This document shows, piece after piece, positions 31,840 through 39,124 of a stretch of DNA of 64,000 bases. The position numbers and the translations under genes were made by a program. The notes beneath the pieces were generated by a model. It made no database searches. It saw only the letters and a program-made list of their open reading frames with translations, and was not told the origin of the DNA. Source of the stretch: Lacticaseibacillus suilingensis (GTDB lineage Bacteria; Bacillota; Bacilli; Lactobacillales; Lactobacillaceae); assembly GCF_016861845.1 (NCBI RefSeq), contig NZ_BOLV01000014.1:1-64000 (forward strand), written 5' to 3'. Each line of letters begins with the position of its first letter. Within the stretch, counting starts at the first letter, position 1.

Positions 31840-33645
31840 TTATTCCACAGTCACAGATTTAGCCAAGTTGCGGGGCCGATCGACGTCATAGCCGCGATCC
31901 AAGCTGGTGTAATACGCCAGCAGCTGCGCCGGGACAATCGTCAAAAGCGGCGACAACAGCGGGTTCAGCGCCGGGACAATCAAGTCATCGCCAGGTTCAG
32001 CCAATGACTCAGCGACAATGCGCAGTACTTTGCCGCCGCGCGCTTCGACTTCCTCGGCATTGCTGCGGGTGCGAGCCGCAGTGGTGGGATCGGTAATGAT
32101 GGCCACCACCGGCGTGCCGGGTTCAATCAAGGCAATCGTGCCATGTTTGAGCTCGCCGGCGGCAAACCCTTCTGCTTGCACGTAGGAAATTTCTTTGAGC
32201 TTCAGCGCCGATTCCAAACTGACATAGTAATCCGTGCCGCGGCCAATGAAAAAGGCATTACGCGTGGTGGCAAACATTTCCTTGGCCAGCTCATGAATGG
32301 CGCTTTGCTGATCAATCAAGGCTTGCTGGCCAGTAGCAGCCAAGCTCAGCTCATGTTCGACGTCAAAGGCCTTGGCCGCCGCTTGACCTTTGGCTGCCCC
32401 TAAGGCTTTGGCCAGCAGGGCCTCCAAGGCGACCTGCGCCGTGTAGGCTTTGGTCGAGGCCACAGCGATTTCCGACCCCGCCGCCAAATCTAAAGCAAAG
32501 GTGGCTTCCCGCGCCAGCGTTGCCGTCAGCACATTGGTCATGGTCAAACTCGGCAAGTTTTTGGCGTTGATTTGCACCAACACCTGCCGTAGATCGGCGG
32601 TTTCGCCGCTTTGCGTCAAGAAAATGAAAAACGGTTTTTGACTGAGCAACGGCTGGTGATAAGCAAACTCAGAAGCCAGAAACGCCGTGGTGCGCACGCC
32701 GGCCAACTGTTCGAACAGTGCTTGGCCTACCAGTCCGGCATGATAGCTGGTTCCGGCGGCGACAATGTAGAGTTGGTCTGCATCCTTCAGCGCCGCCAGC
32801 AGCTTGACATCAAACTGCAGCGAGGCGCCCTTGGTGTAGCGCCTGAGCAGCCGCCGCATCACTGCTGGCTGTTCACTGACCTCCTTGAGCATGTAATAGG
32901 GATAGGCGCCTTTTTCCGTCTCTTGGGCATCCAATTCAATGGTAATCGGGTCACGCTTCACGGGCGTGCCGGCGGCATCTTCAATGGTCACCGCCTGCGC
33001 GGTTAAGGTCACCAGTTCCCCATCATTCAATTCGAGGAACTGATGGGTTTGATCGATCATCGCCATGGCATCGGAAGCAATCACATTGAAGCCATTGCCC
33101 AGACCCACCAGCAGCGGGCTTTGTTTCTTTGCCGCGTACAAAATATCTGGCGCCGTGCGGTCAGCTAGCGCAAAGGCGTAAGAGCCCTCCAGCAAGCTCA
33201 AGGTTTTACGTAAGGCAGCCTTGGCAGAAAGCCCCTCCTGGGCAAACAAGGCGATCAGTTGCACCACCACTTCGGTATCGGTTTGACTCGCCAACGTCAC
33301 GTTTTGCAGGTAGGTTTGCTTCAGCTTGGCGGCGTTGGTAATCACGCCGTTGTGCACCAGGTAGAACCGGCCATCTTGCGACTGGTGCGGGTGAGCGTTG
33401 GCCACGGTCGGCTCGCCATTGGTCGCCCAGCGGGTATGCCCGATGCCCATGGTGCCTTGCACCTCTGGCCCGACTGCGTCCTTGAGCGCCTGAATGCGGC
33501 CGACGCGTTTGACCAGGTAATCTTGGCCGGCGCCATTCACATACAAGCCAGCTGAATCATAACCGCGATATTCCAACTTACTCAAGCCATGCAGTAACAC
33601 CGTACTTGCATCTTCGCGCCCAATGACGCCAACGATTCCACACAT
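31840..33645 (-). CDS. glmS: glutamine-fructose-6-phosphate aminotransferase (isomerising)
   Basis: A 601-residue GlmS, making glucosamine-6-phosphate from fructose-6-phosphate and glutamine, the first step to UDP-GlcNAc. The N-terminal glutaminase uses Cys2 (MCGIVGVIGR) and contains GIGHTRWATNG. Two SIS isomerase domains follow (IVAAGTSYHAGLVG, FLTQSGETADLR, ESALKLKEISYVQAEGF), and the C-terminus ends KSVTVE. Full length. Its 5' region has a consensus promoter and five NagR-like repeats, so regulation by amino-sugar availability is likely. The next gene to the right, glmM, does the following step. Confidence 0.97.
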   Translation of the reverse strand: MCGIVGVIGREDASTVLLHGLSKLEYRGYDSAGLYVNGAGQDYLVKRVGRIQALKDAVGPEVQGTMGIGHTRWATNGEPTVANAHPHQSQDGRFYLVHNGVITNAAKLKQTYLQNVTLASQTDTEVVVQLIALFAQEGLSAKAALRKTLSLLEGSYAFALADRTAPDILYAAKKQSPLLVGLGNGFNVIASDAMAMIDQTHQFLELNDGELVTLTAQAVTIEDAAGTPVKRDPITIELDAQETEKGAYPYYMLKEVSEQPAVMRRLLRRYTKGASLQFDVKLLAALKDADQLYIVAAGTSYHAGLVGQALFEQLAGVRTTAFLASEFAYHQPLLSQKPFFIFLTQSGETADLRQVLVQINAKNLPSLTMTNVLTATLAREATFALDLAAGSEIAVASTKAYTAQVALEALLAKALGAAKGQAAAKAFDVEHELSLAATGQQALIDQQSAIHELAKEMFATTRNAFFIGRGTDYYVSLESALKLKEISYVQAEGFAAGELKHGTIALIEPGTPVVAIITDPTTAARTRSNAEEVEARGGKVLRIVAESLAEPGDDLIVPALNPLLSPLLTIVPAQLLAYYTSLDRGYDVDRPRNLAKSVTVE

Positions 33646-33669
33646 ATTGCCACGTCCTCTATATTTTAT

Positions 33670-33825
33670 TGGTATACATCATTAATTGATATTGGTATGC
33701 CGTTAACGATTTCAAATATAGCGCCGTAGTTAGTCCTTGTCAACGAAAAATAGATAGTGGTATAGATATTCTTAATAATATTGGTATATGTCAATTTCAA
33801 CGGAACCGGTTTCATTTTTGGTATA
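33670..33825 (-). promoter_or_regulatory. glmS promoter with five NagR/YvoA-like repeats
   Basis: Leftward promoter: -35 TTGACA (33743-33738), 17-base spacer, -10 TATATT (33720-33715). The heptamer TGGTATA (or TGGTATG) occurs in the same orientation at 33670, 33693, 33758, 33782 and 33819, mostly preceded by AT. The B. subtilis NagR/YvoA dre site begins ATTGGTATAGAT, and the copy at 33758 continues TGGTATAGATAT. Two copies lie downstream of the promoter and three upstream. Control by a GntR/NagR repressor sensing GlcN6P or GlcNAc6P is the best explanation. Confidence 0.75.
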
Positions 33826-33854
33826 AAAAAACGTCATCGCCGAAGCCATGACGT
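33825..33854 (-). terminator. terminator of the cdaA-cdaR-glmM operon
   Basis: AACGTCAT and ATGACGTT arms plus GGC/GCG pairs around TTCG; on the minus strand followed by T7. Confidence 0.9.
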
Positions 33855-33865
33855 TCATGCAACGA

Positions 33866-35227
33866 TTAGGCGTTAGCCCCCATTTGTTCTTCAACAACGG
33901 CAACGATTTGATCCACGTACTGGTTGACCAAAGCTTCCGTTTTGGCTTCCGCCATCACCCGCAACAGCGGTTCGGTGCCGCTAGGGCGAACCAAGACGCG
34001 GCCATCGCCGGCCATTTCTTTTTCCACGGTATCAATGGCATCCTGGATGGCAGGGTAACTTTGCCAATTGTTCTTATCGGCCACTTTGACATTGACCAGT
34101 TTTTGCGGATAGGTTTGCACTGGCGACGCCAGTTCAGACAGCGGCTTCCCGGTTTGCTTCATGACATTCAAGAGCTGAATCCCGGTCAGCATCCCATCCC
34201 CAGTATTGTGATAGTCAAACAAAATCACGTGGCCGGATTGCTCGCCGCCGATGTTGTAGCCATGGGCGCGCATTTCTTCGGACACATGCCGGTCGCCCAC
34301 TGCAGTTTGCACCGACTTCATGCCGTTAGCTTCCAGCGCCTTGTACATGCCAAGATTGCTCATCACCGTGGTCACCACGGTATCTTGCTTCAGGCGGCCA
34401 TGTTCTTTCATGTAGTTGCCCAAAATGAACATGATCTTGTCGCCATCAACGATTTGACCCTTTTCATCCACGGCGATGCAGCGATCGCCATCACCATCAA
34501 AGGCTAAGCCAGCCTGGGCGCCTTTTTCCACCACAAACTTGGCTAAAGCTTCTGGATGGGTGGAACCCACATTTTTGTTGATGTTCAGGCCATCAGGATG
34601 GGTCGCCATGGTGTCGAACTCGGTATCCAAGTCTGCAAACAAGCGCGCGACCAAATTGCTGGTGGCGCCGTTAGCCGCATCCAGGCACACATGCAGGCCA
34701 GTCAGGTCGTCAGATAAGGTCTGTTCCAAGAACTGGGTGTACTTTAAAGCGCCTTCTGGATAATCATTCACTCGGCCCAAGCCTTCTGCCGCTGGGCGTG
34801 GCAAGGTGTCTTCTGGGGCATCCAGCAACGCTTCAATTTCTTCTTCGGTGGCATCAGACAGCTTGTAGCCATCTGGGCCGAAGAACTTGATGCCATTGTC
34901 GGCTGCCGGGTTGTGACTGGCGGAAATTTGAATGCCGGCATCCGCACTTTGCACCTTGATCAGGTAGGCCACTGCTGGCGTGGTGATGACGCCTAAAGAT
35001 AAGACTTCAATCCCGACAGATAGCAGGCCAGAAATCAGCGATTCCGCCAACATTTCACCGGAGGCGCGGGTATCGCGTGCTACCAGCACCAACGGCTTTT
35101 TGGCGGCATCTTTGGCATGCTGGGTCAGCACATACCCTCCGCAGCGACCTAGGCGAAACGCCAGCTCCGGCGTTAATTCCTGATTAGCAATGCCCCGCAC
35201 CCCATCGGTACCAAAATACTTCGTCAT
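33866..35227 (-). CDS. glmM: phosphoglucosamine mutase
   Basis: A 453-residue GlmM (GlcN-6-P to GlcN-1-P). N-terminus [13 protein letters not shown]; active-site phosphoserine in [16 protein letters not shown]; metal-binding DGDGDRC; sugar loop GEQSGHV; phosphate site [11 protein letters not shown]. Full length. It is the last gene of cdaA-cdaR-glmM, and GlmM is known to bind and inhibit CdaA in several Firmicutes, so this operon couples c-di-AMP to cell-wall precursor synthesis. Own terminator. Confidence 0.97.
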   Translation of the reverse strand: MTKYFGTDGVRGIANQELTPELAFRLGRCGGYVLTQHAKDAAKKPLVLVARDTRASGEMLAESLISGLLSVGIEVLSLGVITTPAVAYLIKVQSADAGIQISASHNPAADNGIKFFGPDGYKLSDATEEEIEALLDAPEDTLPRPAAEGLGRVNDYPEGALKYTQFLEQTLSDDLTGLHVCLDAANGATSNLVARLFADLDTEFDTMATHPDGLNINKNVGSTHPEALAKFVVEKGAQAGLAFDGDGDRCIAVDEKGQIVDGDKIMFILGNYMKEHGRLKQDTVVTTVMSNLGMYKALEANGMKSVQTAVGDRHVSEEMRAHGYNIGGEQSGHVILFDYHNTGDGMLTGIQLLNVMKQTGKPLSELASPVQTYPQKLVNVKVADKNNWQSYPAIQDAIDTVEKEMAGDGRVLVRPSGTEPLLRVMAEAKTEALVNQYVDQIVAVVEEQMGANA

Positions 35228-35266
35228 GAAAATTTCCTCGTTTCTGTTTTTAGATTACAAATTGGC

Positions 35267-36310
35267 TTAATCGTTGCTCGAACCGCTACTACTACTGCTG
35301 GTTTCAGCACTACTGCTGGTCTCACCTGCCGCCGCTGCGGCATCGGTGGTCATGTTGATCGTCACCTTAACGGTCTTGGGATCACTGGAGACAATGCCAT
35401 CCACTACATCCGTCAGGCGCACGGTTTGCGTGGTGGTTTGCGTCAGTTTGGAGACATCCACCGGAATGGTGACACTGTCCAATTTCTTAAGCACTGCCGA
35501 ACTGCCATACACCGTCACGGAGTCCGTACTGGTCTTAAAGCTGTAGCTCTGGCCACGAATACCAGTGCCGCTTTGTTTAACCGTCACGGGTAATTTTTTA
35601 CTTGGCAGCGTGATCGGTAGCCGCACATGCACCGTGGCTGGTGACAGCACCACGTTCAACGTGCTCCCGTCTTCCGCCAAGGCTTGCAGCAAGACTTCCT
35701 GATCGATGGTTGTTTTAGTATTGCGGCTCATCACCACATTGGCCACCACTTGATAAACCCGATTGATTTCGCCTTTACCGCCAGTGACATCGACGGTTTC
35801 GCTGCTCAGCGTCGGATCGCCGGCGCTGTAGCCAGGCGCCAGCGAGTCATGATTGTACTTCACTTGGATCGGCATCCGCTTGGATTTGCGATCCTGAATG
35901 GTGACCTTGATAGTTTTTGGTTTGATTGCATAGGTCAAATCCTTATTGAGTCCTTGCTGTTTCAAGGTGACCGTGTGCGTCCCGACCCCCAGGCCACTTA
36001 AATCAGCCACCACGCGGAAGTTCAAGGTGTTCGCGGTGACCGTCACCAGGCTACTACTGCCTTCGACTTCAACGGTCACATGCTGGGGATAACCCGTGAT
36101 GAAGTACTTGTCCGTGTCGGCTTTGAGTTCCAGCGGCACCTTGAGCGAACGACTGGTGGTGGCGGTGATCGCCGTGTCGTTGCTGCCGCTATTACGGTTG
36201 CGGTTCAAGTCTTCCATATTCACATAAGCGAACAACGCCACCGCTAAAATCAACGCCAGGAGGCAATAAAACCATTTGCTATCCCAAATTTGATTGAATT
36301 TGAATTTCAT
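35267..36310 (-). CDS. cdaR: CdaA regulatory protein CdaR (YbbR domains)
   Basis: A 347-residue protein with one N-terminal membrane segment (about residues 14-30, FYCLLALILAVALFAYVNM), followed by about three to four extracellular YbbR beta repeats (for example KVPLELKADTDKYFITGYP, MPIQVKYNHDSLAPGYSAG, KLPVTVKQSG) and a Ser-rich disordered tail (SSAETSSSSSG). CdaR binds the diadenylate cyclase CdaA at the membrane and tunes it. It overlaps the cdaA stop (ATGA). The tail may span the wall. Confidence 0.92.
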   Translation of the reverse strand: MKFKFNQIWDSKWFYCLLALILAVALFAYVNMEDLNRNRNSGSNDTAITATTSRSLKVPLELKADTDKYFITGYPQHVTVEVEGSSSLVTVTANTLNFRVVADLSGLGVGTHTVTLKQQGLNKDLTYAIKPKTIKVTIQDRKSKRMPIQVKYNHDSLAPGYSAGDPTLSSETVDVTGGKGEINRVYQVVANVVMSRNTKTTIDQEVLLQALAEDGSTLNVVLSPATVHVRLPITLPSKKLPVTVKQSGTGIRGQSYSFKTSTDSVTVYGSSAVLKKLDSVTIPVDVSKLTQTTTQTVRLTDVVDGIVSSDPKTVKVTINMTTDAAAAAGETSSSAETSSSSSGSSND

Positions 36311-37152
36311 CGCTTGTCTCCTCCTTTGTGGGTCAGATCAAAGAAGAAGTTCGCCACCGGATTACGCTTGGTTTCCTCTTTGGGAATCAGCTGCGCCCGG
36401 AATAACTTGAGATAATCTTCCCGCGTCAAGTCGCGAATCAGATGATTATTCATCGTGATGGTCACACCGCCAGTTTCTTCCGAAATGACCAACGTTAAGG
36501 CATCTGTGACTTCACTGATCCCGACCGCCGCGCGGTGGCGGGTGCCCAGTTCTTTGGGAATCAGGCTACTTTCAGACAACGGCAAATAGGCGGCGGCTAC
36601 GGCAATCCGGTTATCGCGGATAATGACTGCCCCATCATGCAACGGCGTATTGGGGATGAAAATATTGATCAGCAATTCCCCAGACACATCAGCGTCGATC
36701 GGAATCCCGGTTTCAATATAATCTTCCAAACCGGTATTTTGCTGAATGGTAATCAATGCCCCAATGCGGCGCTTGCTCATGTATTGAATGGCTTTATCCA
36801 GCTCTTTGACCAAGCGCTCCTCGGCCTGATGCGCATCATTGCGCGCCCATGGAAGCACCGAGCCGCGACCCAAGTGTTCGAGGCCGCGCCGAATTTCCGG
36901 CTGAAAGATGATGACTAAAGCCGGCACTGACCAAGTGATGACCAAATCGACTAAGTAGCCCACGGTATGCAGCTGTAAATACAAAGACACCACTTTGATC
37001 ACCACAATCACAAAGATGCCTTTGAGCAGTTGCACGGCCTTGGTGCCCCGCACCAACATGATCAGGCGATAAATCACATACCAAACCACGAGAATGTCGA
37101 TCAGATTCGTCAACGTTGACCAATGGAAGAAATTACTCAGTAAATCCTGCAT
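36307..37152 (-). CDS. cdaA: diadenylate cyclase CdaA
   Basis: A 281-residue membrane-anchored DAC enzyme making c-di-AMP from two ATP. Start at 37152 (MQDLLSNFFHWSTLTN) with GGGAGG 8 bases upstream. Three N-terminal membrane segments (about residues 15-95) precede the DAC domain, with the catalytic DGA motif (HDGAVII) and the RHR motif (GTRHRAAVG). All active-site residues are present. First gene of cdaA-cdaR-glmM. c-di-AMP controls K+ and osmolyte balance and wall stress in lactobacilli. Confidence 0.96.
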   Translation of the reverse strand: MQDLLSNFFHWSTLTNLIDILVVWYVIYRLIMLVRGTKAVQLLKGIFVIVVIKVVSLYLQLHTVGYLVDLVITWSVPALVIIFQPEIRRGLEHLGRGSVLPWARNDAHQAEERLVKELDKAIQYMSKRRIGALITIQQNTGLEDYIETGIPIDADVSGELLINIFIPNTPLHDGAVIIRDNRIAVAAAYLPLSESSLIPKELGTRHRAAVGISEVTDALTLVISEETGGVTITMNNHLIRDLTREDYLKLFRAQLIPKEETKRNPVANFFFDLTHKGGDKR

Positions 37153-37467
37153 ATCCGATCCTCCCAAATGTTATCGACTTATTATACCACGTGGACGGCT
37201 GGCGTTGGGACCGCGCTCAAGGACGCAATGGCGAGGCTGTGCCGTGAAAATATTTTTCTGTACCAATCTTGTCGGCATGTATCCGCCATCATTTTCAAGA
37301 AATTTTCGTGAAAAAATGTACAAAGGCCTACCGACGCACCTGTTTGCTCATCGTGCATTCACCTGCTTTGCACACCAATCAAAGCCTGTTACAGCACGCT
37401 TTCACGGTATTTACAACCAGACAGGAGTTCGTTACGCTAGCCCTGTAATCTATGAATGGAGATGGCA
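37153..37467. other. divergent intergenic region between cdaA and the aldehyde dehydrogenase gene
   Basis: About 315 bases. Besides the cdaA ribosome site it contains the 19-bp palindrome listed separately at 37294-37312 and a looser GTGAAAATATTTTTC at 37244-37258. The half facing the dehydrogenase gene is AT-rich and should hold its promoter, but no clear -35/-10 pair stands out. No ORF with a ribosome site was found. Confidence 0.5.
37294..37312. promoter_or_regulatory. 19-bp near-perfect palindrome upstream of the aldehyde dehydrogenase gene
   Basis: TTCAAGAAATTTTCGTGAA: all positions pair except one pair (A/G) at the fifth base from each end. It lies about 155 bases before the gene start. 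The layout (TTCA...TGAA) differs from the Rex box TTGTGAA-N4-TTCACAA but is the right size for a dimeric repressor or redox regulator. Confidence 0.45.
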
Positions 37468-38895
37468 ATGATGGCTCAAGTCACAGTCCTTAAACAACCC
37501 GTTGCCGCGGCAGACCCCGCGGCGGAGGTCGATGCTCTCGTCAACCAGGCGGAGCACGCCTTCAATCTTTATCAAAACTTCACCCAAGCGCAAGTGGATC
37601 ACATCACGCATGCGGTGGTCGCCGCCGCCAGGGCGCACGCCAAAGACCTGGCGTTTTTAGCCTGGAAGGAAACCGGCCGCGGCAATGCCGAAGACAAGGC
37701 CATTAAAAATATTTACGCTAGCCAATACATTTGGAATGCGATTAAGACGACGAAGACCGTAGGCAAAATCAGTGAAGACCCGGCCAACGGGCTCACGCAA
37801 TATGCCGAACCCCTCGGCATTCTGGCTGGCATTACGCCAGTGACCAATCCCACGTCAACCGTCATTTTTAAAGCGATTTTGGCTTTGAAGACGCGCAACG
37901 CGATTATCTTCGGCTTGCATCCCCAAGCGCAGCAATGCGGTAGCGCCGCGGTGAAAATCATGGAAGACGCTGCCACCGCTGCCGGCGCACCAGCCGGCCT
38001 CATTCAATGCATCGCCCACCCCAGCATCGAGGCTTCCAGTGCCTTGATGAATCACGACCGGGTGGCTTTGGTGTTAGCCACCGGCGGCCCTGGCATGGTG
38101 AAGGCGGCCTACTCCACCGGCAAGCCCGCGCTTGGCGTTGGCCCAGGCAACGCGCCCGCTTACATTGAAAAAACTGCCGACATCGCCGCTGCCGTACAGG
38201 ATATTCTACTCAGCAAATCCTTCGATAATTCGATGATTTGCGCCTCTGAAAACAGCATTGTGGTCGACCGCAGCATTTATCCGGCTGTCAAAGCGGCCTT
38301 CCAAGCCGGCGGCGCCTATTTTGTTCCTGACCAAGAGGTCGCCAAGTTGACCGCGGCAGTGATTGATCCGCAGCGCCGCACCGTCCGCGGTCCGGTGGCC
38401 GGGCAAAGCGCCGAGAAAATCGCTAAACTGGCGGGCTTAACCGTCCCTAAAGGCACCAAACTACTGATTGCCAAACTCGACGGCATTGGCAAAAACTTCC
38501 TATTATCTGGGGAAAAATTGTGTCCCGTGCTGTCATTGTATCTGGCCAACGACCATGCCTCAGCTTTCGACTTATGCCAGTCACTGCTCCACTATGGCGG
38601 CTTAGGCCATACCGCAGCGATTCACACCACCGACCAAACCGTGATTGACGCCTTTGGAGAAGCGATGCCAGCTTGCCGCATTCTGGTGAACAGCCCGGCC
38701 AGTTTAGGCGGGATTGGCGGCTTGTTCAATCGCCTCACCCCTTCCTTGACGCTTGGGACTGGGTCTTACGGGAAGAACTCGATTTCCCACAATCTGACCG
38801 TGATGGATCTGCTGAATATCAAAACCGTGGCCCGTGCCACGCGCCATCCCAATGCTTTGATTGGCGAACTACGCGACCTCATCCACGAAAATTAG
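37468..38895 (+). CDS. acylating acetaldehyde dehydrogenase, stand-alone AdhE-like domain
   Basis: A 475-residue CoA-acylating aldehyde dehydrogenase (acetyl-CoA + NADH to acetaldehyde). Start at 37468 (MMAQVTVLKQP), six bases after GGAG. The catalytic Cys lies in SFDNSMICASEN; NAD-site pieces are TGGPGMVKAAY and GVGPGNAPAYIE; the end ISHNLTVMDLLNIKTVA is where bifunctional AdhE continues into its linker and iron-dependent alcohol dehydrogenase. Here the protein stops, and a terminator follows, so this is a natural single-domain enzyme and not a frameshifted adhE. Neither a microcompartment nor a propanediol or ethanolamine cluster is near. A separate alcohol dehydrogenase must exist elsewhere for ethanol formation. 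Confidence 0.88.
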   Translation: MMAQVTVLKQPVAAADPAAEVDALVNQAEHAFNLYQNFTQAQVDHITHAVVAAARAHAKDLAFLAWKETGRGNAEDKAIKNIYASQYIWNAIKTTKTVGKISEDPANGLTQYAEPLGILAGITPVTNPTSTVIFKAILALKTRNAIIFGLHPQAQQCGSAAVKIMEDAATAAGAPAGLIQCIAHPSIEASSALMNHDRVALVLATGGPGMVKAAYSTGKPALGVGPGNAPAYIEKTADIAAAVQDILLSKSFDNSMICASENSIVVDRSIYPAVKAAFQAGGAYFVPDQEVAKLTAAVIDPQRRTVRGPVAGQSAEKIAKLAGLTVPKGTKLLIAKLDGIGKNFLLSGEKLCPVLSLYLANDHASAFDLCQSLLHYGGLGHTAAIHTTDQTVIDAFGEAMPACRILVNSPASLGGIGGLFNRLTPSLTLGTGSYGKNSISHNLTVMDLLNIKTVARATRHPNALIGELRDLIHEN

Positions 38896-38914
38896 CATTT
38901 TCTCATATTCTTTT

Positions 38915-38955
38915 GGCCAGTCTGCGCAGCAAAACCGCGTTGGCTGGCCTTTTTG
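38915..38955 (+). terminator. terminator of the aldehyde dehydrogenase gene
   Basis: GGCCAG (38915-38920) pairs with CTGGCC (38944-38949), with an inner GCG/CGC pair, followed by T6. Confidence 0.8.
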
Positions 38956-39031
38956 GTGGTGGCCGATTTGGTTTTGCGAATTTTACCGAGAAAAGGTGTT
39001 CAATTAAGTGCAAAGCGTTAGAATAGCTCTA

Positions 39032-39124
39032 TATACTGGAACCATGCAAGGCTCTAGGGGGAATGGCCTGCGTCAGCAGGCCGATCTTTGATTGAGGCGA
39101 CTCAATCATGTGGAGGTTAGAAAG
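39032..39124 (+). promoter_or_regulatory. P-type ATPase leader with two tandem tetraloop hairpins
   Basis: A -10-like TATACT (39032-39037) with a weak -35 (TGCAAA at 39009-39014, 17 bases apart) would start an 80-base leader. The leader holds GGCCTGC-GTCA-GCAGGCC and GATTGAG-GCGA-CTCAATC, two perfect 7-bp stems with GNNA/GNRA loops, separated by GATCTTT bases shared with the second stem. A purine run CTAGGGGGAATG precedes them, and the ribosome site GGAGG follows the second hairpin by four bases. This compact order suggests a cis-regulatory RNA. I cannot match it to a known riboswitch class. Confidence 0.5.

Noticed and set aside
33646-33710. glmS ribozyme in the glmS leader
   Set aside because: The distance from the inferred transcription start to the ATG is about 60 bases, and no ribozyme core is recognisable.
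37244-37258. A Rex box GTGAAAATATTTTTC before the aldehyde dehydrogenase
   Set aside because: Only one half matches TTGTGAA; the right half lacks CACAA, so it is not a credible Rex site.
39044-39124. yybP-ykoY (Mn2+) riboswitch before the P-type ATPase
   Set aside because: The purine run is similar (AGGGGGAATG), but the second conserved loop of that class is missing and the two plain tetraloop hairpins do not fit its architecture.
38896-39124. A frameshifted iron alcohol dehydrogenase half after the aldehyde dehydrogenase
   Set aside because: No iron-ADH motifs in any frame; a terminator begins 20 bases after the stop.
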